From: Vagococcus zengguangii
GTDB taxonomy: Bacteria; Bacillota; Bacilli; Lactobacillales; Vagococcaceae
Direction: 5' to 3'
DNA: 64,000 bases
NCBI RefSeq assembly: GCF_005145005.1
Contig: NZ_CP039712.1
Span: 1,271,001-1,335,000, forward strand
A program made the position numbers and the translations under genes. The number at the start of each line of letters is the position of its first letter. Positions within the stretch are counted from its first letter, which is position 1. The notes under the pieces are model-generated. The model was not told the origin of the DNA and did not search any database. It was given only the letters and a program-made list of their open reading frames with translations. Below are positions 21,817-33,707 of the stretch, one piece after another.

Positions 21817-22704
21817 TTATATTTTTAAGAATCGTCTCATTGAGAATACCGAACCGATTGAACCAATCGCAACGCCAATAATTAAAACTAGTGAAGCTAG
21901 CCAAACCGTTAATTCATCTGGTGGAATTAATGAGTAATTACCCGTTTGCATAAAGGTTCTCATGATAACCTGATAGGTCTGACGGTAACCAAACAGAACG
22001 GTTAATATAGGAATAATAGAACCTAGAATGCCAATCCAAGCCCCTTCTAAGAAGAACGGCCATTTAATATAGCCATTTTTCGCTCCAACTAGACGCATAA
22101 TTTGAATTTCACGTTTACGTGAAATAATTGTAATACGAATTGTATTTGAGATTAAGAAAATCGCTACAAATAATAGCAAGCCCATTCCTACTGCTCCCCA
22201 AAGACGAACATTTTTTGAGATTTTGAAAATCTTATCAGATGAAAGACCACCGTAATCTGCTTTGTAAACATTATCTAATACTTCTGCTTTCTTCTGAACT
22301 TTTTTTACAGCTTCTGGTGTTTTAGCACTAACAATAAAAACATCATAGAGTGGATTTTCGTCTCCTTTAAAGATTTCAAACGATGATCCCATCGTTTCCA
22401 CTAATTTTTCATATTGCTCTTCTGAACTAGAGAATGTCACGTTTGTAACGTCTGGCATGGCTTTTAATTCTGTTTCTAATTTATCCATGTCTTTTTGCTC
22501 TGTCCCCAATTCAACGAATACCGATACATCAACAGCTTTTTCAATATCTTGTGCTAACTTAGTTACGTTTAAGATAACGGATAAGAAAATCCCTACTAAT
22601 ACAAGCGTAACCGTGACCGCACTAACGGATGCTAAAGTCATCCAACCATTACGTTTTAAACTTTTAAAACTCTCGCCTAAATGGCGGAAAAAATTTCTAA
22701 TCAT
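21817..22704 (-). CDS. ftsX: Cell-division ABC permease FtsX
   Basis: Membrane partner of FtsE that activates peptidoglycan hydrolases at division. About 295 residues from the ATG at 22704. TM1 lies at about 20-45, followed by an extracellular domain of about 120 residues, then three helices, with the FtsX-type ISRKREIQIMRLVGAKNGYI before the third. A longer reading to 22761 exists, but the ATG at 22704 has GGAG about 11 bases upstream and overlaps the ftsE stop by 8 bases, the usual ftsEX coupling. Confidence 0.95.
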   Translation of the reverse strand: MIRNFFRHLGESFKSLKRNGWMTLASVSAVTVTLVLVGIFLSVILNVTKLAQDIEKAVDVSVFVELGTEQKDMDKLETELKAMPDVTNVTFSSSEEQYEKLVETMGSSFEIFKGDENPLYDVFIVSAKTPEAVKKVQKKAEVLDNVYKADYGGLSSDKIFKISKNVRLWGAVGMGLLLFVAIFLISNTIRITIISRKREIQIMRLVGAKNGYIKWPFFLEGAWIGILGSIIPILTVLFGYRQTYQVIMRTFMQTGNYSLIPPDELTVWLASLVLIIGVAIGSIGSVFSMRRFLKI

Positions 22705-23383
22705 CGTAGCCGTATTCTCCTTCCACTTGATCTCGGATAATGCGACCATTTTCAATTGCAACTACACGATGTTTAATCGTATTCACGATATTACTATTAT
22801 GTGTTGCCATCACAACTGTCGTTCCTTGAATATTAATCTTTTCTAACAAATTCATAATTTCCCAAGAGTTTTCGGGGTCTAAGTTACCTGTTGGTTCATC
22901 GGCAATTAATACTTTTGGCGTATTAACAATCGCACGCGCAATCGCCACACGTTGTTGTTCTCCCCCTGATAATTCATTAGGAAATACACGCACTTTATGA
23001 CGCAGACCAACTAAGTCTAGCACTTCCATTACACGTCGTTTAATTTCTCGTGGTTTCTTACCAATAACTTGCATCGCATACGCAACATTTTCATAAACAG
23101 TTTTTTGATGCAATAATTTATAGTCTTGGAACACAATACCTATTTCACGTCTTAATAATGGGACTTGACGATTTTTTATTTTCATTAAATCATGACCAAC
23201 GACATTTAATTGGCCTTTTGTTGCTTTTTCTTCACGATACATCAGCTTAATAAACGTTGATTTACCTGCTCCACTCGGACCAACGACATAAACAAACTCC
23301 CCTTGATCAATATTAATTGATAAGTTACGTACCGCTGTCGTCCCGTTTGAATACTTTTTGGTTACTTCTTTCATTTCAATCAT
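22697..23383 (-). CDS. ftsE: Cell-division ATP-binding protein FtsE
   Basis: ABC ATPase that drives FtsX. 228 residues with Walker [10 protein letters not shown] at about 36-44, [14 protein letters not shown], Walker [14 protein letters not shown] and the H-loop ATHNS. It is transcribed after prfB with a gap of about 100 bases, as in many Lactobacillales (secA-prfB-ftsE-ftsX). Confidence 0.97.
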   Translation of the reverse strand: MIEMKEVTKKYSNGTTAVRNLSINIDQGEFVYVVGPSGAGKSTFIKLMYREEKATKGQLNVVGHDLMKIKNRQVPLLRREIGIVFQDYKLLHQKTVYENVAYAMQVIGKKPREIKRRVMEVLDLVGLRHKVRVFPNELSGGEQQRVAIARAIVNTPKVLIADEPTGNLDPENSWEIMNLLEKINIQGTTVVMATHNSNIVNTIKHRVVAIENGRIIRDQVEGEYGYDD

Positions 23384-23484
23384 GTAGTATTCTCCTATCT
23401 ATAAAACTAAACTAACTCTCCTCATTATAACACCCGCATATTGTAATCTATTAATAATTTGATTACAGTTATGTTTCAGTTTAA

Positions 23485-24589
23485 CTAATTTGCAAGACTT
23501 GAACGTAAATAAGCGTCTATAAAACCATCTAAATCTCCGTCCATTACAGGCTGAACATTGCCAACTTCATAGTCTGTTCGATGATCTTTAATCATTGAAT
23601 ACGGATGGAAAACATATGATCTAATTTGTGAACCCCAACCAATTTCTTTTGTCTCACCACGTATTTCAGCCTCTTCTTGGGCTTTTTTATCCAATTCAAG
23701 CTGATAAAGTTTAGCTTTCAACATCCCCATTGCTTGTTCTCTATTTTTTAACTGTGAGCGTTGTGCCTGGCTAGCAACGACAATACCTGTAGGAATATGT
23801 GTAATACGGACTGCAGATTCTGTTTTATTGATGTGCTGACCACCAGCCCCACTCGCTCGGTAGGTATCAATTTTCAAATCATCTGTATTAACGTCAATTT
23901 CGATGTCATCATTCAATTCTGGCATGACATCAATCGAACAAAATGACGTATGGCGTCTCGCATTTGAATCAAACGGTGAAATACGGACTAAACGATGCAC
24001 ACCCATTTCTGCTTTCAAATAACCATAGGCATTTAAACCACTAATCAATAAGGTAACACTTTTTATTCCCGCTTCATCTCCCGCTTGATAATCAAGATAT
24101 TCCACTTTGTAATCGTGCTGATTTGCCCAACGAGTATACATACGAAGTAACATCTCTCCCCAGTCTTGAGACTCTGTCCCTCCAGCTCCTGGATGAATCT
24201 CTAAGATCGCATTATTACGATCATAAGGTCCGTCTAATAATTGTGTTAACTCATAAGCAGCCAACTGCTGCTTAAATGCCACTAGATTATCTGTCAATTC
24301 TTCTTGCAAGTCTTCATCCGGCTCTTCTTGGATCATCTCTAACATCACCATTAAATCACCTTGTTCGTCTACCAACGTCATAAAATCGTTATATTTAGCT
24401 TTTAATTCATTTGATTCATTGATCACTTTTTGGGCTGCTTGGTTATCATCCCAAAAATCAGGTTGGCCCATTTGATAGTCGAAATCAGCAATCATTTCTT
24501 CTAGATGATCTAAGTCAAAGAGACCCCCTAAAATCATCGATTTTCTTTTCAGTCATTTGCAATTCATTTTTTAAATCTGCAAGTTCCAT
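23485..24589 (-). CDS. prfB: Peptide chain release factor 2, with programmed +1 frameshift
   Basis: RF2 reads UGA and UAA stops and hydrolyses peptidyl-tRNA. Translation starts at ATG 24589 (GGAG upstream), runs 24 codons to an in-frame TGA (24517-24515), and must shift +1 on CTT TGA C to continue from GAC at 24516. The classic signal is present: an internal AGGGGG three bases before CTTTGAC. The combined product is 367 residues. The second part contains the stop-codon reading SPF (RISPFDSN) and catalytic GGQ (GAGGQHINK). Control is autogenous: low RF2 lets the ribosome pause and shift. A naive call would start at 24537 with the wrong N-terminus. Confidence 0.95.
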
Positions 24590-24610
24590 ATTATCGTCTC
24601 CTAACATAAT

Positions 24611-24642
24611 AAATACGGCCAAGAAGCATCTTCGCCGTATTT
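24611..24642 (-). terminator. Hairpin between secA and prfB
   Basis: 9-bp perfect stem AAATACGGC/GCCGTATTT (24611-24619/24634-24642). It lacks a strong U-run on the minus strand, so it may only weaken read-through or protect mRNA ends between secA and prfB. Confidence 0.4.
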
Positions 24643-24663
24643 ATGAATATTTATTATTGTATC

Positions 24664-27189
24664 TTACTGTTCTAAACCATGACAGTTTTTATACTTTTTA
24701 CCACTACCGCAAGGGCAAAGATCGTTACGACCAATTTTTTTAGAAGTGACCGGTTGACGTTTTTGCTCGCCACCTTCAACACGACCTTGTTCAGGTGTGA
24801 CTTGAATTGGGGCTTGTGTCGTTTGCTCACGTTGAACATTTTGACGAATTTGAGCTTTCATATAGATACGGGTTACATCATACTCAATGGCACCAATCAT
24901 GTTATTAAACATCATGTAACCTTCTTGTTGATAATCAACTAATGGGTTATTTTGTCCGTACGCACGTAAGCCAATTGATTCGCGTAATTGATCCATCGCA
25001 TCAATATGATCTGTCCATTTTTGGTCAACCACTTTAAGTACCACTACTTTTTGGAATTCAAGTAATTGTTCTGGACCGTTTAATTGTTGTGATTTCTCTT
25101 CAAAAATAGTTTTTGCCTTACCAAATAAGAAATCTTTTATTTCTACTGGTGTTTTTGATTCGATATCACTCATCTTGATTGAATCTTCTGGTACAAGGCA
25201 AGCTTTGGCAAAGTCTAAAATACCTTCTAAATTCCAATCCGCTTGATTTTCCGCAGAAGTATGGTCCGTTACAACACGATCAATGGTACGTTCAATCATA
25301 CCTAATACAATCGGGCTTAACTCTTTGTCTTCCGTTATAACACGGTTACGTTGACCATAAATTACTTCACGTTGTTCACGCATTACGTCATCGTACTGCA
25401 AAATATTTTTACGTGTATCATAGTTGTTTCCTTCAACGCGTTTTTGAGCACCTTCTACTTGCTTAGATAACATACCACTTTGAATAACCGCATCTTCACC
25501 TTCAATTTTGAAGCGTTCCAACATGTTTTTCACTCGGTCTGATCCGAAACGACGCATTAAATCATCTTCTAATGATAAATAGAATTGAGAAACACCTGGG
25601 TCTCCTTGACGACCAGAACGTCCACGCAACTGATTGTCGATACGACGTGATTCATGACGTTCCGTTCCGATTACTGCTAAACCACCTAATTCTTTCACAC
25701 CAAAACCTAACTTGATATCGGTCCCACGACCGGCCATGTTAGTGGCGATTGTAACGGCACCTTTTTGACCAGCATTTAAGATAATTTCGGCTTCTTTAAA
25801 GTGATTTTTCGCATTCAAGACTTCGTGTGGCACTTTTTCTTTTGTTAATAATTGAGAAATGTACTCCGATGTTTCAACCGCAACAGTACCGACTAAGACA
25901 GGTTGCCCTTTACGGTGACGCTCTTTGATATCTTGAACAACTGCTTGGAATTTACTTTCTAAGGTTGGATATAATAAATCAGGACGATCATCACGAGCAA
26001 TCTCACGGTTCGTTGGAATTTGAATAACTTGCATATTATATATTTCGCGGAACTCTTCTTCTTCTGTTTTAGCTGTACCAGTCATACCAGCTAGTTTCTT
26101 ATACATACGGAAGAAGTTTTGGTAAGTAATGTTGGCCATTGTTTTCGTTTCATCTTCAATTTCAACCGCTTCTTTGGCTTCAATTGCTTGGTGAAGGCCA
26201 TCTGAATAACGACGACCATCCATGATACGACCAGTAAATTGGTCAACAATCATAACTTTACCTTCTTGAACCACATAATCAATATCTTTTAACATGATGA
26301 AGTTCGCGCGTAAGGCGTTATCTAAATGATGCGTTAACGCTGTGTTATCAATATCATATAAGTTGTCTAAACCAAAGTTTTCTTCCGCTTTAGAAATGCC
26401 TTCATCAGTGAAAGCAATCGTTTTAGATTGGACATCAATTTTGTAGTCTTCGTCTTCTTTCAAGCGTTTCACAAAGTTATCTGCGCGCGTATAAAGGGCA
26501 GTTGATTTCTCTGCTTGACCCGAAATAATCAAAGGTGTACGCGCCTCATCAATTAAGATTGAGTCAACCTCATCGACAATCGCATAGTTAAGTGGTCGTT
26601 GAACCATTTGTTCACGGTAAACGACCATGTTATCTCTTAAGTAGTCAAATCCTAGTTCACTGTTTGTGCTGTATGTAATATCGCAAGCATACGCTACACG
26701 TTTTTCTTCTGAAGATTTTGAGTTTAAGTTTAACCCTACAGTTAAACCAAGGAAGTTATATAACTCTCCCATTTCACTCGCATCACGCGTTGATAAGTAC
26801 TCATTGACAGTAACAACGTGCACACCTTCGCCTGTTAATGCATTCAAATAAACTGGCATTGTCGCTGTTAATGTTTTACCTTCACCCGTTTTCATCTCTG
26901 GAATGTTACCGTTATGTAATACGATACCACCCATCATCTGTACTTTATATGGATATAAACCTAACACACGTTTAGCTGCTTCACGAACTACTGCGAAAGC
27001 CTCAACTAAAAGATCATCTAACGTTTCACCATTAACAAGACGTGATTTAAATTCATCAGTTTTTGCTTTTAATTGTTCATCAGTTAGAGCAGCTGTTTGC
27101 TCTCCCAATGCATCGATTTGATCAGCGATTTTTTCCAAGCGCTTAATCTCTTTTTTATCATTTTCAATGATTTTCTTAATGAAATTCAT
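24664..27189 (-). CDS. secA: Preprotein translocase ATPase SecA
   Basis: Motor of the Sec export pathway at the membrane. 841 residues: N-terminal DEAD-like motor with MKTGEGKTL at about 100-108 and [15 protein letters not shown], preprotein cross-linking domain, second motor domain with GRGTDIKLG and [12 protein letters not shown], helical scaffold, and a C-terminal zinc finger [14 protein letters not shown]. Length and order match housekeeping SecA rather than accessory SecA2. GAAGGGA precedes the ATG. secA-prfB is a conserved pair; hpf, often upstream, is not here. Confidence 0.98.
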   Translation of the reverse strand: MNFIKKIIENDKKEIKRLEKIADQIDALGEQTAALTDEQLKAKTDEFKSRLVNGETLDDLLVEAFAVVREAAKRVLGLYPYKVQMMGGIVLHNGNIPEMKTGEGKTLTATMPVYLNALTGEGVHVVTVNEYLSTRDASEMGELYNFLGLTVGLNLNSKSSEEKRVAYACDITYSTNSELGFDYLRDNMVVYREQMVQRPLNYAIVDEVDSILIDEARTPLIISGQAEKSTALYTRADNFVKRLKEDEDYKIDVQSKTIAFTDEGISKAEENFGLDNLYDIDNTALTHHLDNALRANFIMLKDIDYVVQEGKVMIVDQFTGRIMDGRRYSDGLHQAIEAKEAVEIEDETKTMANITYQNFFRMYKKLAGMTGTAKTEEEEFREIYNMQVIQIPTNREIARDDRPDLLYPTLESKFQAVVQDIKERHRKGQPVLVGTVAVETSEYISQLLTKEKVPHEVLNAKNHFKEAEIILNAGQKGAVTIATNMAGRGTDIKLGFGVKELGGLAVIGTERHESRRIDNQLRGRSGRQGDPGVSQFYLSLEDDLMRRFGSDRVKNMLERFKIEGEDAVIQSGMLSKQVEGAQKRVEGNNYDTRKNILQYDDVMREQREVIYGQRNRVITEDKELSPIVLGMIERTIDRVVTDHTSAENQADWNLEGILDFAKACLVPEDSIKMSDIESKTPVEIKDFLFGKAKTIFEEKSQQLNGPEQLLEFQKVVVLKVVDQKWTDHIDAMDQLRESIGLRAYGQNNPLVDYQQEGYMMFNNMIGAIEYDVTRIYMKAQIRQNVQREQTTQAPIQVTPEQGRVEGGEQKRQPVTSKKIGRNDLCPCGSGKKYKNCHGLEQ

Positions 27190-27375
27190 TTAGCTATCGT
27201 TCCCTTCTATAACTCACTTTTTTCATAAAACAACTTTGAAATCGTATCACTATTCATTCTATCATTAATATTACAAAAATAAAAACATTTTTCATAATAT
27301 AGGCCTGAAATCTAAAGATTCTCTTGCGTTTCCCACTTCAAGATAATTAGTTTGAAAAAGCTTTTGAATAGCAAT

Positions 27376-27415
27376 AAAACCTGACAGTCAAACACATGTC
27401 TGGATGTCAGGTTTT
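27376..27415 (-). terminator. Terminator of lepA
   Basis: 11-bp stem AAAACCTGACA/TGTCAGGTTTT (27376-27386/27405-27415) in the gap between lepA and secA, ending in Ts on both strands. Confidence 0.8.
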
Positions 27416-27446
27416 ATATTATCTTTCAAAAAATATTTGATTAACT

Positions 27447-29270
27447 TTAATCTTCATCCATCTTAAGAACAGCCATGAACGCCTCTTGTGGCACTTCAAC
27501 CGATCCAATAGATTTCATACGTTTCTTACCTTCTTTTTGTTTCTCTAATAATTTACGTTTACGAGAAACATCTCCACCATAACACTTCGCCAAAACATTT
27601 TTACGTAAGGCTTTGATGTTTGAACGGGCCACAATTTTTTGACCAATTGCTGCTTGGACTGGCACTTCAAATTGTTGACGTGGAATTAAAGCTTTTAATT
27701 TTTCAACAATCACTTTACCACGGTCATAAGCAAAATCTTTATGAACGATAAAGCTCAAGGCATCAACTTTTTCAGCATTTAATAAGATATCCATCTTCAC
27801 TAAACGACTTGGTTTGTAGCCGATGATTTCATAATCAAGTGACGCATACCCTTTAGTGCTTGATTTCAATGTATCAAAGAAATCATAAACGATTTCTGAT
27901 AATGGTAATTCATAAACCACATTCACACGGTAATCGTCTAAGTAATCCATCGTGATGAACTCGCCGCGTTTACGTTGTGACAATTCCATGACAGCTCCAA
28001 CGTATTCGTTTGGTACCATAACCGATGCTTTGACATAAGGCTCTTCAACATGATCAATCACGCCTTGCTCAGGGAATTCAGCTGGATTATCAACGACTAA
28101 TTCAGTCCCATCTGTTTTGGTTACATGATAGATAACTGATGGTGCTGTCGTAATTAATTCTAAATTAAATTCACGTTCTAAACGTTCTTGAATAACATCC
28201 ATGTGTAATAATCCTAGGAAACCACAACGGAAACCAAATCCTAAGGCTTGTGATGTTTCGGGTTCAAATTCTAAAGCTGAGTCATTTAATTGTAATTTTT
28301 CTAAGGCTTCACGTAATTCTACATACTTCGACGTATCAATTGGATATAGACCGCAATAAACCATTGGATTCATTTTACGGTAACCTTCTAAGGCTTCCGT
28401 TGCCGGATTATTGGCTAGCGTCACGGTATCCCCAACTTGTGTATCTTGAACCGTTTTAATGCTAGCAGTAATATAACCTACATCACCAACCGATAGCACG
28501 TCACGAGGAACAGGTTTAGGAGAGAAGATTCCTACTTCTGTGACATCAAATGTTTTACCATTTTGCATCAACATAATCTTGTCACCTGGTTTTACCATAC
28601 CATCCACGATGCGGACATTAAGGATAACCCCACGATAACTATCATAAACCGAGTCAAAAATTAACGCTTTTAATGGCGCATCTAAATCGCCTTCTGGTGC
28701 AGGTACTTTTTCAACGATTTGTTCTAGAATTTCATCAATCCCGATACCAGACTTAGCACTCGCTAACACGGCTTCTGATGCATCAATTCCCACTACGGTT
28801 TCGATTTCTTCACGAACTTTTTCAGGGTCAGCTGCTGGTAAGTCGATTTTGTTAATAATGGGTAAAATCTCTAAATCATTATCAACGGCTAAATAAACGT
28901 TTGCCAACGTTTGTGCTTCAATCCCTTGCGCTGCATCCACGACTAATAAAGCTCCTTCACAAGCTGCTAAACTACGTGATACTTCATAAGTAAAATCGAC
29001 GTGTCCTGGTGTGTCGATTAAGTGAAAAATATATTCTTCGCCATCATTCGCAGTATAGGTTAATTCAACTGCATTTAGTTTAATAGTAATGCCGCGTTCT
29101 CTTTCAAGATCCATTGAATCTAACAACTGGTCTTGCATTTCACGACTAGAAACTGTTTCTGTTTGTTGTAAAATACGGTCAGCCAACGTCGACTTTCCGT
29201 GATCAATATGGGCAATAATCGAAAAGTTACGAATTTTGCTTTGTCTTTCTCTTAATTTCTTAATGTCCAT
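27447..29270 (-). CDS. lepA: Elongation factor 4 (LepA), ribosome back-translocase GTPase
   Basis: Ribosome-associated GTPase. 607 residues with G1 [13 protein letters not shown] (about 19-31), the RGITIK switch, DTPGHVDF (G3) and NKIDLP (G4), EF-G-like domains, and the LepA-specific C-terminal domain ending in the basic [21 protein letters not shown]. It stands between clpB and secA, with separate terminators on both sides. Confidence 0.98.
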   Translation of the reverse strand: MDIKKLRERQSKIRNFSIIAHIDHGKSTLADRILQQTETVSSREMQDQLLDSMDLERERGITIKLNAVELTYTANDGEEYIFHLIDTPGHVDFTYEVSRSLAACEGALLVVDAAQGIEAQTLANVYLAVDNDLEILPIINKIDLPAADPEKVREEIETVVGIDASEAVLASAKSGIGIDEILEQIVEKVPAPEGDLDAPLKALIFDSVYDSYRGVILNVRIVDGMVKPGDKIMLMQNGKTFDVTEVGIFSPKPVPRDVLSVGDVGYITASIKTVQDTQVGDTVTLANNPATEALEGYRKMNPMVYCGLYPIDTSKYVELREALEKLQLNDSALEFEPETSQALGFGFRCGFLGLLHMDVIQERLEREFNLELITTAPSVIYHVTKTDGTELVVDNPAEFPEQGVIDHVEEPYVKASVMVPNEYVGAVMELSQRKRGEFITMDYLDDYRVNVVYELPLSEIVYDFFDTLKSSTKGYASLDYEIIGYKPSRLVKMDILLNAEKVDALSFIVHKDFAYDRGKVIVEKLKALIPRQQFEVPVQAAIGQKIVARSNIKALRKNVLAKCYGGDVSRKRKLLEKQKEGKKRMKSIGSVEVPQEAFMAVLKMDED

Positions 29271-29381
29271 TTATTTAGTTCCTACTTTCTTTTTCAATCA
29301 GCATTTCCTATTATAACAATATTCTTCTTAATTTTAAAGAATCTTTATCAAAAGCTCAATAAATATCTGGTAAAAACACGT

Positions 29382-29408
29382 AAAAAGGGAACTCATAGAG
29401 TTCCCTTT
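29382..29408 (-). terminator. Terminator of clpB
   Basis: 10-bp stem AAAGGGAACT/AGTTCCCTTT (29384-29393/29399-29408) with a 5-base loop, directly after the clpB stop, with Ts downstream on the minus strand. Confidence 0.88.
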
Positions 29409-29413
29409 CTTCA

Positions 29414-32011
29414 TTAAACTTGGTCACTTGTTTCAAATACTAAGGTATCGTCTGCTACCGTAATCGTTACGCGTTGTTTTGGTAAGATTTTCGCAGCCAC
29501 TATTTCTTTAGCAAGTGGTGTTTCAACTTGTTTCGTAATGAAACGTTTCAATGGGCGTGCACCAAATGCTGGCTCGTATGCATTTTCAGCAATCCAATCT
29601 TGTCCCTCTTCCGATATTTCTAGTTCAATCTCTTGTTCAGCTAATTTTTGAGCTAACCCTTTCGTCATTTTCACGACAATATTTTTCATGTTAGCTAACG
29701 TTAACGGCTTGAATAAAATCGTTTCATCAATCCGATTTAGGAATTCTGGTTTAAAATGGGCGCGTAACATGTTTTGAACATCTTTTTCAGTGTTTTCAGC
29801 AAACTCACCTTCTGCCGTCAAACCATCTAATAAAATTTGAGAACCTATATTACTTGTCATAATCATCACGGTATTTTTAAAGTCCACCGTACGTCCTTTA
29901 CTATCGGTTAAACGACCATCATCAAGGACTTGTAATAAAATATTAAAGACATCAGGATGTGCTTTTTCAATTTCATCAAGTAAAACAATGGTATAAGGGT
30001 TATGTCGAACGGCTTCCGTTAATTGACCGCCTTCTTCATAACCAATATAACCTGGAGGAGCTCCGACTAAACGTGACACCGTATGTTTTTCCATATATTC
30101 ACTCATATCGATACGAACCATATGCTCTTCAGAGTCAAATAGGTTCTCAGCTAAGGCTTTAGCTAATTCGGTCTTACCGACACCTGTCGGTCCTAAGAAT
30201 AGGAAAGAACCTAGTGGACGGTTTTGGTCTTGTAAACCAGCGCGTGAACGAATCACTGCGTCAGCAACGGCTTCAACCGCATCATCTTGACCAATCACAC
30301 GTTCATGCAAGGTATCATTTAGTCGTAAGATTTTTTCACGCTCTCCTTCGACTAAACGTTGAACAGGAATACCGGTTAAACGTTCGACGACAACTGATAT
30401 TTCATGATCGGTTACAGCTTCTTGTACAAGTCGATTATCATACGTTTCATTTTGTTTTTCTAATTCAGCCAATTCTTTTTCTAATTCAGGAATTTTACCA
30501 TGACGAAGAATAGCCGCTTGCTCTAAGTCATAATTATTTTCAGCGTCTTCTAAAGCGTGTTTAGCTTGCTCGATTTCACCACGTTTTTGACTAATGGTAT
30601 TCACGATTTCTTTTTCGGTTTCCCATTTCATCTTCAAGTTGTTGGCTTCTTCTCGTAGCTCTGCTAATTCTTCTTGCAACATTTCTAAACGTTTTTTGCT
30701 GGCGTCATCACTTTCTTTTTTCAGCGCAGCTTCTTCGATTTCCAACTGCATCAAGCGACGTGTGACTTGGTCTAGTTCTGTTGGCATAGAGTTCATTTCA
30801 ACACGGATTGTCGCACACGCTTCATCGACTAAATCGATGGCTTTATCTGGTAAAAAGCGATCAGTAATATAACGATTTGACATTGTTGCCGCCGCCACTA
30901 GAGCGTTGTCATTGATATTCACACCATGGTGAATTTCAAAACGTTCTTTCAAGCCACGTAAAATACTAATCGTATCCTCGACAGTCGGTTCATTTACCAT
31001 TACTCGTTGGAAACGGCGTTCTAGCGCTTTGTCTTTTTCCATATATTCACGGTATTCATCTAAGGTCGTCGCACCAATTAAATGTAACTCACCACGTGCT
31101 AACATTGGTTTTAGTAAGTTACCTGCATCCATACTACCTTCTGTTTTACCTGCTCCAACAATCGTATGAATTTCGTCGATGAACATAATAATCTGACCAT
31201 CGCTCTTTTTCACTTCTTTAAGGACGGCTTTTAAACGTTCTTCAAACTCACCACGATATTTTGCACCGGCAATCAAAGCCCCCATATCTAATGAATAAAT
31301 TGTTTTATCTTTTAAGTTTTCTGGTACATCGCGTCGCACAATACGTTGTGCTAGCCCTTCAATAATCGCTGTTTTACCAACACCTGGTTCACCAATTAAG
31401 ACCGGATTATTTTTCGTTTTACGAGATAAAATACGGATCACATCACGAATTTCTTCGTCACGTCCGATGACAGGATCTTGTTTTCCTTCACGAACACGTT
31501 TCACTAAATCAATTCCGTATTTTTCTAACGCTTCATATTGTTCTTCTTGATTTTCAGATGTCACACGCTCTCCTCCTCGCATTTGTTCAATATGTGCTTT
31601 CAATTCATTATAACCAATCGAATGACTAGTCAAATAAACTGTTAACGGATGATTGTTTAATTTCATTAAAGCAAGTAACACAATCTCCGTTGATAAATAT
31701 TCATCATGAAATTCATTCATAATCAATTGGCCTTCTTGAAAAACTTGGTATAAATTACGGCTAAATGTTTGACCGTACTGAATATTCCCTTCAACCACGG
31801 AGATTCGATCTAGTTCCATTTCAATTTTTTTAGAAAAGTCATCGACTGATAGTCCTAGATCTTGATAAAAGTTATAAGCAAAATTACCAGGTTGAACTAA
31901 AGCCTTCCATAAATGTGGAATATCAATTTCTTGGTGTTTTCTATGCATTGCAATTTGTTGTGCTTCTGCAATGGCTTGTTGCACTGTTGTGGTCATTTTA
32001 TCTGGTTGCAT
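29414..32011 (-). CDS. clpB: ATP-dependent disaggregase ClpB
   Basis: Hexameric AAA+ chaperone that pulls apart protein aggregates with DnaK. 865 residues: N domain (about 1-145), first AAA+ with GEPGVGKTA, a coiled-coil M domain at about 400-520, second AAA+ with [15 protein letters not shown] and [14 protein letters not shown], then the C-terminal domain. There is no ClpP-binding loop typical of ClpC, which fits ClpB. GGGGGAG lies about 6 bases before the ATG. No CtsR or CIRCE element is evident upstream. Confidence 0.97.
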   Translation of the reverse strand: MQPDKMTTTVQQAIAEAQQIAMHRKHQEIDIPHLWKALVQPGNFAYNFYQDLGLSVDDFSKKIEMELDRISVVEGNIQYGQTFSRNLYQVFQEGQLIMNEFHDEYLSTEIVLLALMKLNNHPLTVYLTSHSIGYNELKAHIEQMRGGERVTSENQEEQYEALEKYGIDLVKRVREGKQDPVIGRDEEIRDVIRILSRKTKNNPVLIGEPGVGKTAIIEGLAQRIVRRDVPENLKDKTIYSLDMGALIAGAKYRGEFEERLKAVLKEVKKSDGQIIMFIDEIHTIVGAGKTEGSMDAGNLLKPMLARGELHLIGATTLDEYREYMEKDKALERRFQRVMVNEPTVEDTISILRGLKERFEIHHGVNINDNALVAAATMSNRYITDRFLPDKAIDLVDEACATIRVEMNSMPTELDQVTRRLMQLEIEEAALKKESDDASKKRLEMLQEELAELREEANNLKMKWETEKEIVNTISQKRGEIEQAKHALEDAENNYDLEQAAILRHGKIPELEKELAELEKQNETYDNRLVQEAVTDHEISVVVERLTGIPVQRLVEGEREKILRLNDTLHERVIGQDDAVEAVADAVIRSRAGLQDQNRPLGSFLFLGPTGVGKTELAKALAENLFDSEEHMVRIDMSEYMEKHTVSRLVGAPPGYIGYEEGGQLTEAVRHNPYTIVLLDEIEKAHPDVFNILLQVLDDGRLTDSKGRTVDFKNTVMIMTSNIGSQILLDGLTAEGEFAENTEKDVQNMLRAHFKPEFLNRIDETILFKPLTLANMKNIVVKMTKGLAQKLAEQEIELEISEEGQDWIAENAYEPAFGARPLKRFITKQVETPLAKEIVAAKILPKQRVTITVADDTLVFETSDQV

Positions 32012-32251
32012 AAAAAGACTCCCCCTATCATTTGATTTAAGCTTATCGCTCTATAACTCTATTTTATTCCTAATTTAAAAAAATAAAAAGTAATAAGCAA
32101 AAATAACACGTTAAATGTAGGGATAATTTATAAAAGATGCGCACGATAGAATCTAATAGATACGTCATAAATAGATTATTACCATTACACCATCATTTAT
32201 AAAGAAATGATTAAACAAGAACATAATTAACTAATGTTACTTCTCAATCAC
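32012..32251 (-). promoter_or_regulatory. Upstream region of clpB
   Basis: No gene. AT-rich; I do not see the CtsR heptamer repeat (RGTCAAA) or a CIRCE repeat (TTAGCACTC...GAGTGCTAA) on either strand. A perfect small inverted repeat ATCATTT/AAATGAT (32190-32196/32203-32209) is the only structure noted. The promoter could not be placed with confidence. Confidence 0.35.
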
Positions 32252-32290
32252 AAAAAAAGAAAGCCTAGCAGTTGCTAGACTTTCTTTTTT
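32252..32290 (-). terminator. Terminator of the DUF2187 gene
   Basis: Near-perfect long stem (AAAGAAAGnCTAGCA with its complement, one central A-C mismatch) at 32253-32290, with A-runs on the left and Ts on the right. It separates the small gene from clpB. Confidence 0.85.
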
Positions 32291-32319
32291 AACAATAAAT
32301 AATTTCAGTATATATTCAA

Positions 32320-32541
32320 TTATGCCACTACTGCTACTTCAGCAGTATTCACTGCGATATCACGATAGCTAACCACCATACGGTTAATTAATTCATGGAC
32401 TTTTGCGTCATCTTTTTCATCAAATGCTTGAATGGACACAATACAAGAATTGTCATATAACGTTTCGACCATTCCTTTAGCTTTGCCACTCAACAGTTCA
32501 GATGTAAATTCAACTACTTGACCAATTTCAACAATACCCAT
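32320..32541 (-). CDS. DUF2187 family protein
   Basis: A 73-residue cytosolic protein resembling the DUF2187 (YkvS-like) family: MGIVEIGQVVEFTSELLSGKAKGMV at the start suggests a KOW/SH3-like beta barrel, then an acidic DEKDDAKVHELINRM stretch. Function is unknown in the family. The ATG at 32541 is preferred over one at 32550 because GGGAG lies 9 bases upstream. It is monocistronic, with its own terminator. Confidence 0.75.
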   Translation of the reverse strand: MGIVEIGQVVEFTSELLSGKAKGMVETLYDNSCIVSIQAFDEKDDAKVHELINRMVVSYRDIAVNTAEVAVVA

Positions 32542-32807
32542 AATAAACAACTCCCAATCTTCAAAATAAATACTTTATATTACTCCAAAATAATATAATA
32601 ACAATTTAACATTAAATAACTAAAAAAACAAATAATATGACACAAAAAAGGGAATATTTGACTTTTTTATCCAATAAACATTCGGAGTTTAACGCTTCCA
32701 TTTAGGTAAAACGTTTAACAAAGTTGTCTAATTATATTAGTATAACCTCTCCAACTATTTAACGTATAGTTATTATATAACAAAAAACAATAAGATGAAA
32801 GCGTTTT

Positions 32808-33569
32808 TTAAAATAATTGTTGATTAAAATCTTGACGAAGCATAAATTTACCTAATCCGTACTGTCCTTTTTCAATTAACTGATCAATAATTTTTTCAGT
32901 TGTTTGTTCTGGCTGGTCTTTTTGGTTTTGATTTTGATGAATTTTAACCGCATTATTGATGGAATCATGAACTAATTCAATAAAAACATCTGAAACATAG
33001 CGTTCTGGTAAATGTTCGCGAATCATACTCCATTCAAATGGTAATTCGTTCGCTTCCCAATTTGTTTTTTGATAATAAGTCGTTTGTTGAGTAGGAATAC
33101 TAATACTACTTTGAATCATTTGATGAAAAGCCACACTATATTCTGGACGACGACCTAAAGAATTAAAGCGCATCAATGGCATTTTCTTTAAGTTCGTTTC
33201 AACGTAATATTGACCTAAAAATTGCAAACTCATATCAATCACATAATATTTTAAGTTTATCGTCACATTATTGGCTGTCAAAACATCTACATGTTTTAAT
33301 ACCTCCTCAATAGTTTCACCTTTGGCAATATGTTCAGGGCGTGATAACGTGTATAACAAACTATTGATATTGTAATAAACATTACGCGGCTCTTCTCCAG
33401 AGAAATTAAAGGTAATCTCATGACGCTCACCTAGTGGTTTTTCTTCATATTTAAAACCTAAAGGCCCTTCTAAACGTTTCATCCCATTTAGTAACCATTT
33501 AATACTTTCTTTCACACTTTTTTCATTAGTTGTTTCATAATTAAAATCAATTCTTCCGATTAACGGCAT
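32808..33569 (-). CDS. Conserved-looking protein of unknown function (253 aa)
   Basis: I do not recognise this protein. It is predicted soluble, with no signal peptide or membrane helix, and mixed alpha/beta: an N-terminal RIDFNYET strand, KWLLNGMKRLEG helix, then alternating strands up to about residue 215. The C-terminal 40 residues are Gln/Asn-rich (HQNQNQKDQPEQ) and probably a linker, followed by a short helix. AAGGAGG sits 7 bases before the ATG, so it is well translated. It lies alone between glyS (separate terminator) and the DUF2187 gene. Confidence 0.7.
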   Translation of the reverse strand: MPLIGRIDFNYETTNEKSVKESIKWLLNGMKRLEGPLGFKYEEKPLGERHEITFNFSGEEPRNVYYNINSLLYTLSRPEHIAKGETIEEVLKHVDVLTANNVTINLKYYVIDMSLQFLGQYYVETNLKKMPLMRFNSLGRRPEYSVAFHQMIQSSISIPTQQTTYYQKTNWEANELPFEWSMIREHLPERYVSDVFIELVHDSINNAVKIHQNQNQKDQPEQTTEKIIDQLIEKGQYGLGKFMLRQDFNQQLF

Positions 33570-33656
33570 GACTTGTTCCTCCTTAGTTACCTAGTTCTAT
33601 TAGTTATTTTACACCGTAATTGATGTGGCCACTAATATTTCATTCAACACATAACA

Positions 33657-33691
33657 AAAACTTAAGGATTCGTCTTGAATCCTTAAGTTTT
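33657..33691 (-). terminator. Terminator of glyQS
   Basis: Perfect 15-bp stem (33657-33671/33677-33691) with a 5-base loop, 16 bases past the glyS stop. Confidence 0.92.
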
Positions 33692-33707
33692 GTCTGTTTA
33701 TTGTCTA

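Noticed and set aside
21635-21937. Open frame on the plus strand before and over the end of ftsX
   Set aside because: It crosses the ftsX terminator, has no ribosome site and is antisense to ftsX; treated as chance.
32657-32673. CtsR half-site AGTCAAA on the minus strand upstream of the DUF2187 gene
   Set aside because: The second heptamer does not match (about four mismatches), so it is not a CtsR operator by eye, and a terminator separates it from clpB.
32690-32720. GTTTAAC repeated twice with intervening GC-rich bases
   Set aside because: Only a 7-base direct repeat; no array, no symmetry and no promoter at a sensible distance.
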